A stretch of 64,000 nt of DNA, from positions 5,960,001 through 6,024,000 of the forward strand of contig JAKCOZ010000018.1 in assembly GCA_022605955.1 (NCBI GenBank), given 5' to 3'. Made by a program: the position numbers and the translations under genes. Below, one piece after another: positions 38,431 to 48,900 of this stretch. The notes under the pieces were generated by a model. That model worked only from the letters and a program-made list of their open reading frames with translations, made no database searches and was not told the DNA's origin. The stretch's first letter is position 1; each line of letters starts with the position of its first letter. The stretch comes from Rallus limicola (taxonomy: Eukaryota; Chordata; Aves; Gruiformes; Rallidae).

Positions 38431-39870
38431 ATGCCGAGTTATTTGTGATCTATTTGGGGGTTGGGAGCAAATTCAGTGATTTCAGTTATATTTCTATAGA
38501 CGATTGTCTTATCTTTCCAGTATTCTCTTTAGTGATAGACACTGCATTTTACCTTTTTGGGTTTTTGAGTCCTCAAAGATACTTACTGAGCTTTAATACA
38601 TCTGAATTCTTGGAGCCAATTCAATAAATTTATCATTCAGTATGAGTAGATGAATTGCTTTAACCTGTTTTTCTTTATTCTGAGATAAGATTTCATACTC
38701 TTCTATGGTGTTAATTGTTCTAACCAGCACCTTGCAGTTAACATTTTAGAACAAAAATGTTGTGCAGCATGTGAGCAGTCCTGGCATTCTGAAAGCTTTC
38801 CTTCTCAAAGCAGTCCTAGACTGACACTTAACTTCTCTTACTGCTAACATCTGCAATGATTTCTTGTTGCCTTTGACTTCTTTATTGGCTTTGTTCTATC
38901 TTACACTTTGGATTTTGTCATTTTTTTCTATATGTTCTTCCTATATTTTTAGCATAATTGACTTATTTCCACTTTCTCTGTGCTGCTTCTTTGCTTGAAA
39001 CTTGCGAAGAGCTTCTGACTTAGTTTTTTTCAGCTTCTCTGTTGACAAAGTTTATGCTTATTCTTGTGCCATTAATATTGTTTATGGAAATGCCACTCTA
39101 TAATTTTGTTGAATCCATTGAACTCTGTTTTCTTAAAACTATTTGTTTCTATTCTGCTATCCAGTCTCCTTCCTTTCCTAATTTTCATTAACTCTTATCG
39201 TACCATGGTCATTGTCCATCCAAGCTGTATTTTACCATGATCTCAGCCAATTCCTCTCTGCTGATTAAAAATATAACAGTCTTTGCACTGATTTCTTTTT
39301 TCTGCCTCCTGTATATGTATGTACATTTTTAATATTTACCAACATAACTTCCAGGTTAATCTGTGTTGAACTGCATTCATTCTCCTTTTAAAGTTTTTTC
39401 TGGGTAGTGTAAACCTCCAATATTACCTTGTATTGTGTCTTGAATAATTGTGGGATTTTCCCTCCAAAGTTTTTTCCACTGTATATTCATGGTTTAGTCA
39501 TCTGCAGTGGATGCTAAAATGTTCAACTCCCAAGCTGAAGTTCCCAGACCTTCAGCAAGGATAAATTCTCAAATTTATCTCAAGATAAATGTAATATATG
39601 AACATGTTAGCCTTTTCCATTGCAGTAAATTTCCTAAGTTTCTGTAGTGGTAATCACTAAGTGTTTATTATTAAGGACTCTTACTCAGTTTCTCTTGTTT
39701 CTTCCCCACACTTCTTGCATTAATGTATTGGTTTTAAAAGTATTTTGGCAGACTGAGTCACCATTTGTCTCATTTCCTTCATATAGTGTGTCCAAACTGC
39801 TGGGGTTTATGCTTATGCATGTTTTTATCTTCATCATTGCAATCAATGGCTATGGTAACCAAAGATGAAT
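38431..39870 (-). mobile_element. Possible upstream continuation of the same ancient LINE
   Basis: The T-rich strand bias of the preceding element continues, and phrases such as ctctgttttcttaaaactat (39123-39142), taccatgatctcagccaatt followed by cctctctgctgattaaaaat (39233-39272), and tctgggtagtgtaaacctcc (39399-39418) recall blocks seen upstream of the reverse transcriptase in old CR1/L3-like elements. If correct, the whole insertion spans about 2.5 kb, unusually long for an element of this age. The match is weaker than for 37330-38430, and part of the stretch may be unrelated noncoding DNA. Confidence 0.35.
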
Positions 39871-40725
39871 TGGGAAAAACATAAAATTAAAATCTCTGTA
39901 AGAAGTTTTTGATTCCAGCATAAAAATAAACAAATAAATAAATGTCATGAATTCCTATTAATTGTCCCAATTCTGGATTTCTCTAACAAAGGCTCCTGTC
40001 CAGAAATTAAGAAGTAATTTCAGTCCTTGTGGAGATATAAAAGAGAGAGACAGTTCATGCCTAACAGTATTACATGGTATAATACTACACCTTGAACTAG
40101 CTGAATTGAAATGATGGTGGTAGGAGAGATGACATTTTAGTTGTGACTTTTAGACTACTGTTTCACAGCAGCATTACTCTTAGTGCTGCTTTGCAGTTAG
40201 AATATGTTATCATTCAAACTGAAGGAGGCGTTTTCCAAAAGAAAGGAAAAACATGTCCCTAGAATTACTTAGTGCTCAATTTATCTTTACAGATATATGC
40301 ATGAGTTTTGATTTTTGTGTATAATTTTCATTTGCCATATGTGCAAGCCTGGTTAATCATCAGTTTATGCTATGTGTTGTCATAAATAGGCCTCTATTAA
40401 CATGCTTTTCTTCTTGTAAATCTGTGTTTTTCTCTACAGTTCCACTGTAGAAAAAGTAGTCATCTTAGTACTTTCTTCAGTGAACATCAGCAATTTAAGA
40501 TAGTTACTTAGGGCAAATGCAGTATTGCTTTGCTTTAACGAAGACATTAAGTGACTTAGAAAATATAGATGCAGTATGAACAGCAAGGCTGATTTTGAAG
40601 ACCGTTTCAAAATCAAATATAAGTTTACAGATGTAAACTTAAATTGCACTGTTTCCCTAAGTATTTACACTCCCTGGAGGTAAGAGACCCAAAAGGCTGG
40701 CTGGAATTAGAGATGAAAAAAACAC
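39871..40725. other. Noncoding DNA, no gene recognised
   Basis: No gene is visible. The stretch contains a short aaataaataaat run near 39929 and chance frames only. Confidence 0.55.
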
Positions 40726-41066
40726 TTAGAACCATAGGATCAAAGAGTGTCTGAGTTTGGCAAGGACCCCCAGAGATTATCTGGTCAAAAATCCCTGCTC
40801 AAAGCAGGATCAATTAAGCAAGTTTTCCACAACTGTGTCCAGTTGGGTTGTGAATATCTTCAAGGACAGAGAGAAGCCACAGCCTCTCTCTGGGCAGTCT
40901 GTTTCAGTGTTTGATCCACCTTACAGTGGATCTTCTTGTTCTATTAGTGGACTATGCTGAGTAGAGCCAGTTTCTGACTTCCTTATTCCCTCTCATCCAG
41001 CATTTACACATGCTGATAAGATAGTCCCAAGCCTTCTCTTTCCCAGGCTGAAAAGTCTAAGGACCT
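40726..41066 (-). mobile_element. CR1: CR1 LINE fragment, first of a cluster
   Basis: The plus strand reads as a reverse-complemented CR1 end: ttagaaccataggatcaaag, gacccccagagattatctgg, atccctgctcaaagcaggat, caagttttccacaactgtgt, gtgaatatcttcaaggacag, agccacagcctctctctggg and ccttctctttcccaggctga. The element is on the minus strand, with its 3' end on the left and its coding-side part up to about 41066. It is diverged and has no open frame. Two further CR1 fragments in the opposite orientation follow within 400 bp. Confidence 0.85.
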
Positions 41067-41340
41067 CCAGTCCTTAGAGGTCCTTCTGAATGCACAGTGA
41101 TATTCATATATCTGTTTTTAGACTACATATATCGAGGAAAATCCAGCTGCACAGAGACTTTGCTGTTTAGACAGAGTTCTCAATTTTCTGAAATGGAGAA
41201 GACAGTGAAAATCACTGTCCAGATGACAAAACTCCCCAGGGGAACACTCCCAGTATCAAACACTCCACTCCACATACTTTTGTTTTGGCTGCTAGATCTC
41301 GTTGCTTTGAGAGAGAAAAGTTCCTTGTTGCTAGTGAATG

Positions 41341-41430
41341 ATGCCCTGGCCCATAGCAGGGGGTTTGGATGAGATGAGGATCTTTAAAGGTCTTTTTGAA
41401 CCCAATCCATTTTTATCTTTGTATGATTTG
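41341..41430 (+). mobile_element. CR1: CR1 LINE 3' tail, second of the cluster
   Basis: The sequence gcccatagcagggggtttgg, atgagatgaggatctttaaa, ggtctttttgaacccaatcc and a final tttgtatgattt is a plus-strand CR1 3' untranslated end. Only the last 90 bp or so can be recognised; the region from 41067 to 41340 upstream may belong to the same copy but is too worn to assign. It is a separate insertion from the next one, because the next fragment begins again in the coding part of CR1. Confidence 0.75.
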
Positions 41431-41440
41431 GGACATGCTT

Positions 41441-41727
41441 TTTAGTAGGGTCTGTGGTGATAGGACAAGTCATTATGGTTTAAAACTAAAAGAGTATAGA
41501 TTCAGACTAGATAGAAGGAAGACATTTTTGACAGTGAGACTGGTGAAACACTGGGACAGCTTGCCCAGAGAGGTAGCAGATGCCCACCACCTGAAACATT
41601 AAAGGTCAGGTTGAATGGGGGTCTGAGCAACCTGATTTCATTGAAGATGTCCCTGCTCATTGCAGGAGGGGTGAACTAGATGGCATTTAAAAGTTGTTTC
41701 CAATGCAAACTATGTTTTGATTGCTGT
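41441..41727 (+). mobile_element. CR1: CR1 LINE fragment, third of the cluster
   Basis: This plus-strand CR1 copy covers the last part of ORF2 and the tail. The coding part is recognisable through gtctgtggtgataggacaag, tagatagaaggaagacattt, ttgacagtgagactggtgaa, actgggacagcttgcccaga and gaggtagcagatgcccacca. It is followed by a CR1 tail: gtctgagcaacctgatttca, gaagatgtccctgctcattg, gaggggtgaactagatggca, ending near aactatgttttgattgc. The element is 5'-truncated and moderately diverged. Confidence 0.9.
41449..41602 (+). pseudogene. CR1: CR1 ORF2 C-terminal remnant
   Basis: About 50 codons correspond to the final segment of the CR1 reverse-transcriptase protein. VCGDRTSHYGLKLKEYRFRL and RKTFLTVRLVKHWDSLPREV are the diverged counterparts of the [20 protein letters not shown] and [20 protein letters not shown] segments of the better copy at 27344-28003. 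The frame then closes at taa (41600-41602), before the usual end, and all catalytic domains are absent. It is a dead fragment of a transposon gene. Confidence 0.8.
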
Positions 41728-43530
41728 GGAAAATTCAATGAAATGTTTCTTAGTAGATATATACAAATTTTGCACTGGTTCTCATAATGATCATATTTAG
41801 ACAGCATGGGATATAATGAGACTGTAGTTAAAAATAACCCTGGTTATGATGATGCTGGGTAGAGATTATTATTGTATCTTTTTAATTGCTTTCTAATTCT
41901 AACTCAGAAGAGAGTATGACATTCTCTGGTAATTTCATAGCACATTTTTTGACTAGATATGTATTGTAAACTCAGCAGCTAGTGTTAGTCACATGGAGTT
42001 CCACCTGAGTGCAGCAAGGCCCTTATTCATCAAAAAGTGTCTTTCCAGGTAACAACTGCTGTGACTGGTATAAATGAAATAAGAGAGAAAAATGGAAAGG
42101 ATGATCTGAAAGGGAGTGCTCTTTCTTATATGTTTAAACTGAGAAATCCATTTATATACCTTGGGAAATTAAAAATTAAAAACTGGAAAAATAGGGGGAA
42201 ACATTAATACAGTTTTTAGATTATGAACAATTTCTGGGAAGAAATTCAAACAAACAGCGCAAAGAACAAGGCAATATTCAAGGACAACTAGGTAGAACAA
42301 AACTGTAGGGTGAGGTTAATTGGTATTGGTGGGAAGTCTGAAGCACTGAGAATACCTAAATAATACTGGAAAAATTGAGTTAGAAAGTGTACACACAGTA
42401 TTTAGGTACCATGATGACTGCATTTCTGCTTAAATGGGAGATGTAACTACCAAATAATTTTCTCATTTATTCATACGGGCATGCAGAAAAGGACATCTAG
42501 AATTAAATCTGTAAGAAAACTCATGAACTCCTATTTAAAGCTTTCAACTTCAATAAAAGGACCAGCACCTCAGAATTTCCGCACTGCGTATGGTCCTAGT
42601 TTATTCTCACTATTAGCTCAAGAGACCTCTTTGTGGCTTTCCCTGCTAAAGCAAAAATTACAAATGTTGGCAACTCAGATTTACTAGGATTGAAGGTTTT
42701 TTCCAAATTTTAAATGAGCAGTATTGCTATTTTCAGTGGATTTTTGATGACTGCGTTCACAGCAACCCTTTGACATGTGTTTTATGAAAATGAGTACTTT
42801 GTCATAGCTTTATAGCCCTGTTTCCTAATTTTTGACTACCTGTAGCAGACAAAACCATAATTATTCAACAATTAAGGTGCATGAATTATTAATTTTTAAT
42901 AAAAAATAAACTACTTACTCTGTAATTAACTCTGCAATCAAGATTGTCCTAGCATATCATCATATCTCTTAAGATTTCAAATCCTAACTGGGTTTAAACT
43001 GGCATAGTATTAAAATAAATTGTTTCTCTGGAATGTACAATTATTAAATATGTAGGTCTTTATTGTAATTGCCTTCCATTAGTTAGCTGTACAAAAGTAT
43101 ACCAAGGAATATAAAGAGTTCAGTCCAATATATTTTTAAATATACAGACCTCCTCTACTGATCAATGAAAAAGCTGATGCTTTGTTCTCTATTGGTATGT
43201 ATTAACTGTTGTGGGACTTTGAAGAGATTTACCCCTTGGTCAAGACGTTGTTATCCTCACCACTGGGATTTCTTTAGGACAGCATTGCTGGAAACCTAGC
43301 AGAGGCTTTTTCCCATGGAGCTTGATAGAGTTAATCCTCTAAACCCCAGTCAATGTCAGTGAGTGCAATGGATGCCTAAATTCCATTAGTGTTTTTGGAA
43401 ATTCCTGAATATACTCTAAAAATCTGAGAATAGTAATAAAAAAAATCTATAGTGGATCTGCATATCCCTGTTCTTATTGATTCCTTCCCTTTTTCAAATT
43501 TCGCTCTACCAGTCAGTGCTATGTAAAGAT

Positions 43531-43628
43531 ACATGTATATATATATATGTGTGTGTGTATATCTATACAAAAAATAAATTCATATGTATGTGTGTATATC
43601 TATGTATGTGCATACAAATATATATGTG
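43531..43628. repeat. TA/TG microsatellite, compound
   Basis: The tract begins acatgtatatatatatatgt, passes into gtgtgtgtgtatatctatac, and resumes after 12 A/T-rich bases with catatgtatgtgtgtatatc and tatgtatgtgcatac. It is an alternating purine-pyrimidine tract likely to differ in length between individuals. Confidence 0.85.
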
Positions 43629-44160
43629 CCTACATAGTTAACTCCCACCTCACTGCTCCATAGTCACCAAAGAGACATTTCTTTTAGAGGTTGTAGTAGA
43701 AATTAACCATTTGTAAAGAGCATTTTCAGGAAAATTAATGAGACGTGTAAAAAGAGGAGTGTAAGTACTTACAGATACTCTCAAGTCAACATAAATTATG
43801 CCTCATGTTTTTAAAAAGTATTTTTTAACAGGCCTATAGAATCTTGAAATGGTCAGTTCCTCCAAAAGTTTTAAAAAAACCTCAATCAACACCTGGTTGT
43901 ATGTGTAAAAGTCTTGGTTACTTATTAGACTGGACATAAACATGCAATGTAAACAAAGAATATACAGCTCAACAGGAGGCATCTTAATGACTATTCCACT
44001 TATGACAGTTCAATGCTTTTTTCTTCCACTAATGCTTTGTACATAGTAAAATGGTAATACTTTTAACAAATTGTTCATACTGTGTGTTTTAGTTACAGAC
44101 ATGAACTATCATTTTTCTTGTTCCTTGCTTCCATGGTTTGTAAACCCATGTCAGTAGAAC

Positions 44161-44190
44161 ATTATTTATATATCTATATATTTATATAAA
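44161..44190. repeat. AT-rich simple repeat (tatata/tttata)
   Basis: A short run of attatttatatatctatata and tttatataaa. It is simple sequence with no indication of function. Confidence 0.7.
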
Positions 44191-45334
44191 AATACTTACA
44201 CAGCAGTGGTTGCTACAGTATGTTTTGGGTTCTCCCACTAGTTACACTTTGCAAGCAGATCTCTTTCCTGTGTGGATTTCTTCTGTGCCATTTGACCCCC
44301 CTACTTTGGTACTGAAATTTGTTTGTTTTTTTTTTTTTGAAAGTTCAGATTGAAACCACTAGTACTTGAAGATTGATTGTATTGGAAGTACCATGCTAAT
44401 TTGCTTATGGTATAAATATTCACACACACAAAAATGAAAACATTATACACTCAGGATTTTTAGTGAATGACATTGTCTTACCTGTATCCATACATCATAT
44501 AAGAAACAGAGCTATTTAAGAATTTAAAACTATTTAAATTTCCTCTTTATACTTTCTCTCTTTAAAGTTTAAATTGCCTGTTCTAATTTAGGAATTTGGG
44601 ACTAGAATTTTCATGAAAGAATAGGTCAATCAATTTTTAATCAGTTTCAGTAAGCTCATATTGTCATAATTAAAAAATAAAATTAACTGAGAAAATTCAT
44701 TAAACATTCCGCCAAACACCACCCCACCCCCCAAAACCAAGACCAAACCAGTATAACCACAAGCAAAATTACCTTTGTGTTTGTCTGTGAAGTTTTGCAA
44801 GACTGCATTTTGGAAAAACACTTTGACTAATATATTAGAGGATCATAAATCTTTGCACACCCTTTTACCACAATGCTGATGAATCAACATTAGAATTAAT
44901 TGATATGCTTGAATAGTTTCAATTCATGAAAGTAAAAAATTGTATGTGAGCATGTTTTGCATAAAACCAAATTGTTTTGATGCCTGGAGATCTTTGTGTT
45001 TTCTTCCTTGTCATGGTGTTGCAATTGAGATACAAAATATATACCTTTAGGTTGGTTAGTAAGTTCAGTCTTGAAGTGTAGGACTCAGGGATTGTTATTA
45101 CAGCTCTTGAGATTTCATAATATCAGACAATGCATTTCATAATTTGTATTTTTGCCAGTGTATACGCTGACAGTGGCACATGTGCTCTGTGCTAGAGAAG
45201 ACTATTCAGACAACCCAAGCTTTAGCTGGACATTATTAATTTACTGTTAGTAATTTAGAAGATTATCAGAAGATATGAAATATCAGCACGGTCAGTAAGA
45301 TTTAATACATGTCTATAAGAAATTTTTAAAAAAA

Positions 45335-45900
45335 GTCCTGATTTCAGCTGAGAATTTATTTTCTTCGTAGGGGCCCATATGTGGCTATGTTTTTGATTTG
45401 TGCTGGAAACAGTGTTGATATAGAGAAGTTTTTGTTATACAGAGGTGGTGTTTGTTGTTGAGCAGTGCTCATACAGAGCCAGGGTCTTTTCTGGTTGTCA
45501 CCCCACCCCATCAGCAGGATGGCTGTGAGTGTACACAGAGTTGGAGGGGAAGCAGCTGGGACAGCTGACTCAAACTGACTTAAGGGATATTCCATACAAC
45601 CTAACATCATGCTCAGTTTATAGGGTGCTTGAGAAGCTGTGGGTGGGTGCAGCAGAGTGATGGTGTTTGCCTTGCCAAATAACCTTTATGCATGATAGAG
45701 CCTTGTTGTCCTGGTGATGGCCAAACTCCTGCCTGCCTTCCTTGCCTTGCTTTACTTGTACATGTGTTTTTTGCGTTAAACTGTCCTCATCTCAACCCAC
45801 CAGCTCTCTCACATTCACGTCTGACTGTATCCCTCATCTCAACATGTGGGACTGAGTGGCTGCATGGTGTCTAGCTGCTGGACAAGGCTAAACCATGACA
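45335..45900 (+). mobile_element. Solo LTR of an avian endogenous retrovirus, copy 3
   Basis: This is the most complete of the three copies. It starts near gtcctgatttcagctgagaa and ends with ggctaaaccatgaca at 45900, in the CA of a TG...CA LTR. Family blocks in order are gtggctatgtttttgatttg, gctggaaacagtgttgatat, gagcagtgctcatacagagc, gggacagctgactcaaactg, acttaagggatattccatac, the TATA-like cagtttatagggtgc near 45615, gtgatggtgtttgccttgcc, and the polyadenylation/R region gcgttaaactgtcctcatct followed by caacccaccagctctctcac. Length is about 565 bp. There are no retroviral genes on either side, so it is a solo LTR. Its left end is more worn than the right. Confidence 0.88.
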
Positions 45901-48900
45901 TAAGTCTTTCTTTTATCTGATTTTATGATCAACTCAAGCTTTTTAGGCTTGCTGGTGCCTGATCTTCTGTAAGTTCATGTTCTTTTGCTTTGAACTTTTA
46001 ACATCCTTTTCACCTACAATGTGAGAAACTTTCTTGAAGTTCTTTAGTATTCAATGCTCTTTAACCTTTTAACTGTGAGACGAGTCCATGGTAAAGGAAA
46101 TTAGAATGAAGCAATAAGCTAATATTGTAAATTATGATTCATATGTAGTTTTGATTGACTGTGTTAGATCAATGTCAATATAGACTATTAAGGCTTTTAA
46201 GTCAATGCATTTTGATCTATTCAGTACATACATAATTTTTTTTCTATTATACTCGGACTTTAAAGTACCTGTATTATTCTGTGGTTTGTAGCAGCTTAAA
46301 CAGAGAATGGGACTGATTCTACTCATACTGATATTGATATATGGAAATCAGGCAGAGTGGGACTTTTGAAGTCTCATTGAGCATGAAAATTGAATATGTA
46401 ACTTGACTATGTAGTGCTTAGTATTTTGAATGTGTTCTGTCAGTCACAACATGTTCTGAGCAGGCTGAAAACTCTCCTAAGACTTAGTGCCTCTGTAAGA
46501 TGTATTGTCTTGAGACTTGCACATGTCCTATATGTAGCTCTGATGGGAAGTAGAAAGTTTGCAGATTCTAATACTTCCCAGCGGGAAGCACAGTCATGGC
46601 AGTTTATTTCAGGTGTATGTTCATAAGGACTCCATACTATGATACTAAACACATGATATCAACGTAATAGAGAAATTTAACAATCTAACTCTACGGTGAT
46701 CGATGTAAATCTTCCTTTAATTTGTTCTTTCTGTGAGCTGTCTTTTGTACTTTGAGAGGATTCTCACTCCTGCTCTGGATTATTAGTCCCTGTAGCTGTG
46801 CTCTTCACTTGAATTCTCATTATGTGCTAGAATTTGGATGCCCCAAGTCTGCTTAGACGAAGACAGCTCTCTGTGCACACCAGGGTATAAGCCCTATATT
46901 GAAAGAATGAATGATCCTTTTATAATAAGGGTCAAGAAAACAGAGATTAAAAGGACGTTTTCATAATATGAGTCATTGACAGTGTAATGAACTGCAACGT
47001 CATGGCACCTTGGAAGCCAAATTTCCCAAATTCATGTCTGGTAATTAGTGAACAAGTCCATTCTTCTGTTATTATTACCAGACAGCATTTCTGATTTCAC
47101 TGTTTCTTTTCATAGTGTTTATATTTCCTGAGTAACACTCAACACTCACACCGGATTAGCGTTGCCAGCTAATTTATAACATTCTGCCTTTTGTTCTTCA
47201 TAATGTTTGTCTTGGCAGGATAATGAATAACCAAAATAATTAGTTCGTACTTTTTACTTTGCCAGTAAAACCAGCATGATTTCTACCTCATTTACAAAAA
47301 ATAGGCATCAAAATGAATTGAGTAGACTTAATGGAGTGAAAGATCGACTGCAACCTGTGGCCAGTTTTCCTGACCATATGAGCTGTGCAGCAAAATAAGT
47401 ATTTCTGGGAATGCTTCACAGGAGAGAGAACTGTGGCTTCCCAGCTCTCTAATACTGGATATGCCCTGCCTGAAGGCATGGCTGGACTTCCCAGGGTGAC
47501 ACAGAGATGCTGGCTTCAATAGTCTCTGTGATCAGGGATTTGGAACTATACTAGCCCCTTTGAATACCACGTGATGTAAATTAGAAGCGAAAACAATTAC
47601 TTTTACGTTAGTGTAGGAACAATTTTTACGTAATATTAGATAGCTACTGTGGCTTGAAGAAAAAAGACAAGAGATGTGATAGTTATGATTCAAGGAAATA
47701 AAGTGCTAAGTTAAAAAAAAAAAAAAACACAACAAAAAAAGGAGTGCGGGAATCTTTCCAAAAGACAGGTAACCCCATAAGCAGAAATACAAATGTCTCT
47801 GATGCATCTGGAAATGGGAAGACATACTGCACTAGGTATATTATATGGTGATGTGCAAGAAGTAACCTCTATGTTAAAGCAATATCAAAAGAATAACCCC
47901 AACCCAAACCTGAGTCTTTTTTATGAGAGGTTTTTCCTTAAGAGTCTGTATTTTGAAGAAGGTCATGAAAACAGTCTAAGTGATATAAATTTAGTTCAAG
48001 ATGAAGGATTGTTGAGTAGTAATCTATGATCAGATTAATATTTCAGGGTGGAAAATTTGTTAGGATTTATTCTTAGGAATTGGCATAGGTGCCTGGATAG
48101 TTTAACAGATTTGTAATGACAAATTTTGTGGAAGTGAAGTGAGTGACAAGACATACAAAGAGAGTTCAAGATCCCAGGTTGCTGCCTTTCCAGTACCGTG
48201 TTGTTTTTACAGCTAGTATTATTTATGTATTTTGGAACAAATCTGAAGAAGGTCAATTAACTGAGGGATTATTTAGCAGTGAGGACTAGGGATGAGAGGT
48301 CCTAGGCATGGTAAGAGACTTTAAAGTTATTCTAATTTCACAGGTAAATCTATGCCTGCATGCTGTATCACTTTCTCAGCGATCAAGTCTATTATTCTGT
48401 GGGTACCTGGACCAATTTCCTTTTGTTTATATTATACATCCATAAATTCTAAATGACCTAAAAAAGCTATAACACTTGCTGTTTTCTCCTTAGTTTCATA
48501 TTTGTCTGGTTTGGGGATTATTCTTTTGCTGCATCCATCCTCTCAAGGACACTCTTTGAGAAATCTGTCTATCAAAAAAAAAAAAAAATGCTGTCATAGA
48601 GGATTGCTGAGAAGAAACACCGACACAGACATTTTACAGCATGAGATCTGGGAAGCACGTACAGGTCAACAGGAAGACATTATTATGCCCCATACAGATG
48701 GCACCTTCAGGGAGAGCTCCCTTCTTGAGATATGATGAATAATTCCAGGTATGAACAAATTAATTAGAGGGCAATGAGAATATTTCCCATTTGTTCAGCA
48801 GTAGAATGAGCTGCCTCTTGAATCACAACATTAGTAGAACATTAGCTGTCTCTGAAATAGTGGTCTAAATGACCTGAAAAGATGTGTATATTATTCACAC

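Larger units (their letters stand above)
41728..45334. other. Noncoding DNA with TA/TG microsatellites, no gene recognised
   Basis: AT-rich sequence containing only chance frames. The minus-strand frame at 43376-43570 is translated microsatellite. A C-rich patch (accaccccaccccccaaaac) lies near 44719-44738. Confidence 0.55.

Noticed and set aside
6000..46500. Retroviral internal genes next to the LTRs
   Set aside because: Sequence on both sides of each LTR was scanned for gag, pol or env frames and none was found, so each is called a solo LTR.
47713..48588. A-runs at 47713-47727 and 48574-48588 as processed pseudogene tails
   Set aside because: No reverse-transcribed gene sequence precedes either run and no target-site duplication is visible.
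48740..48880. Possible CR1/L3 tail near gtctaaatgacctgaaaaga
   Set aside because: The resemblance is weak and the order of blocks cannot be followed.
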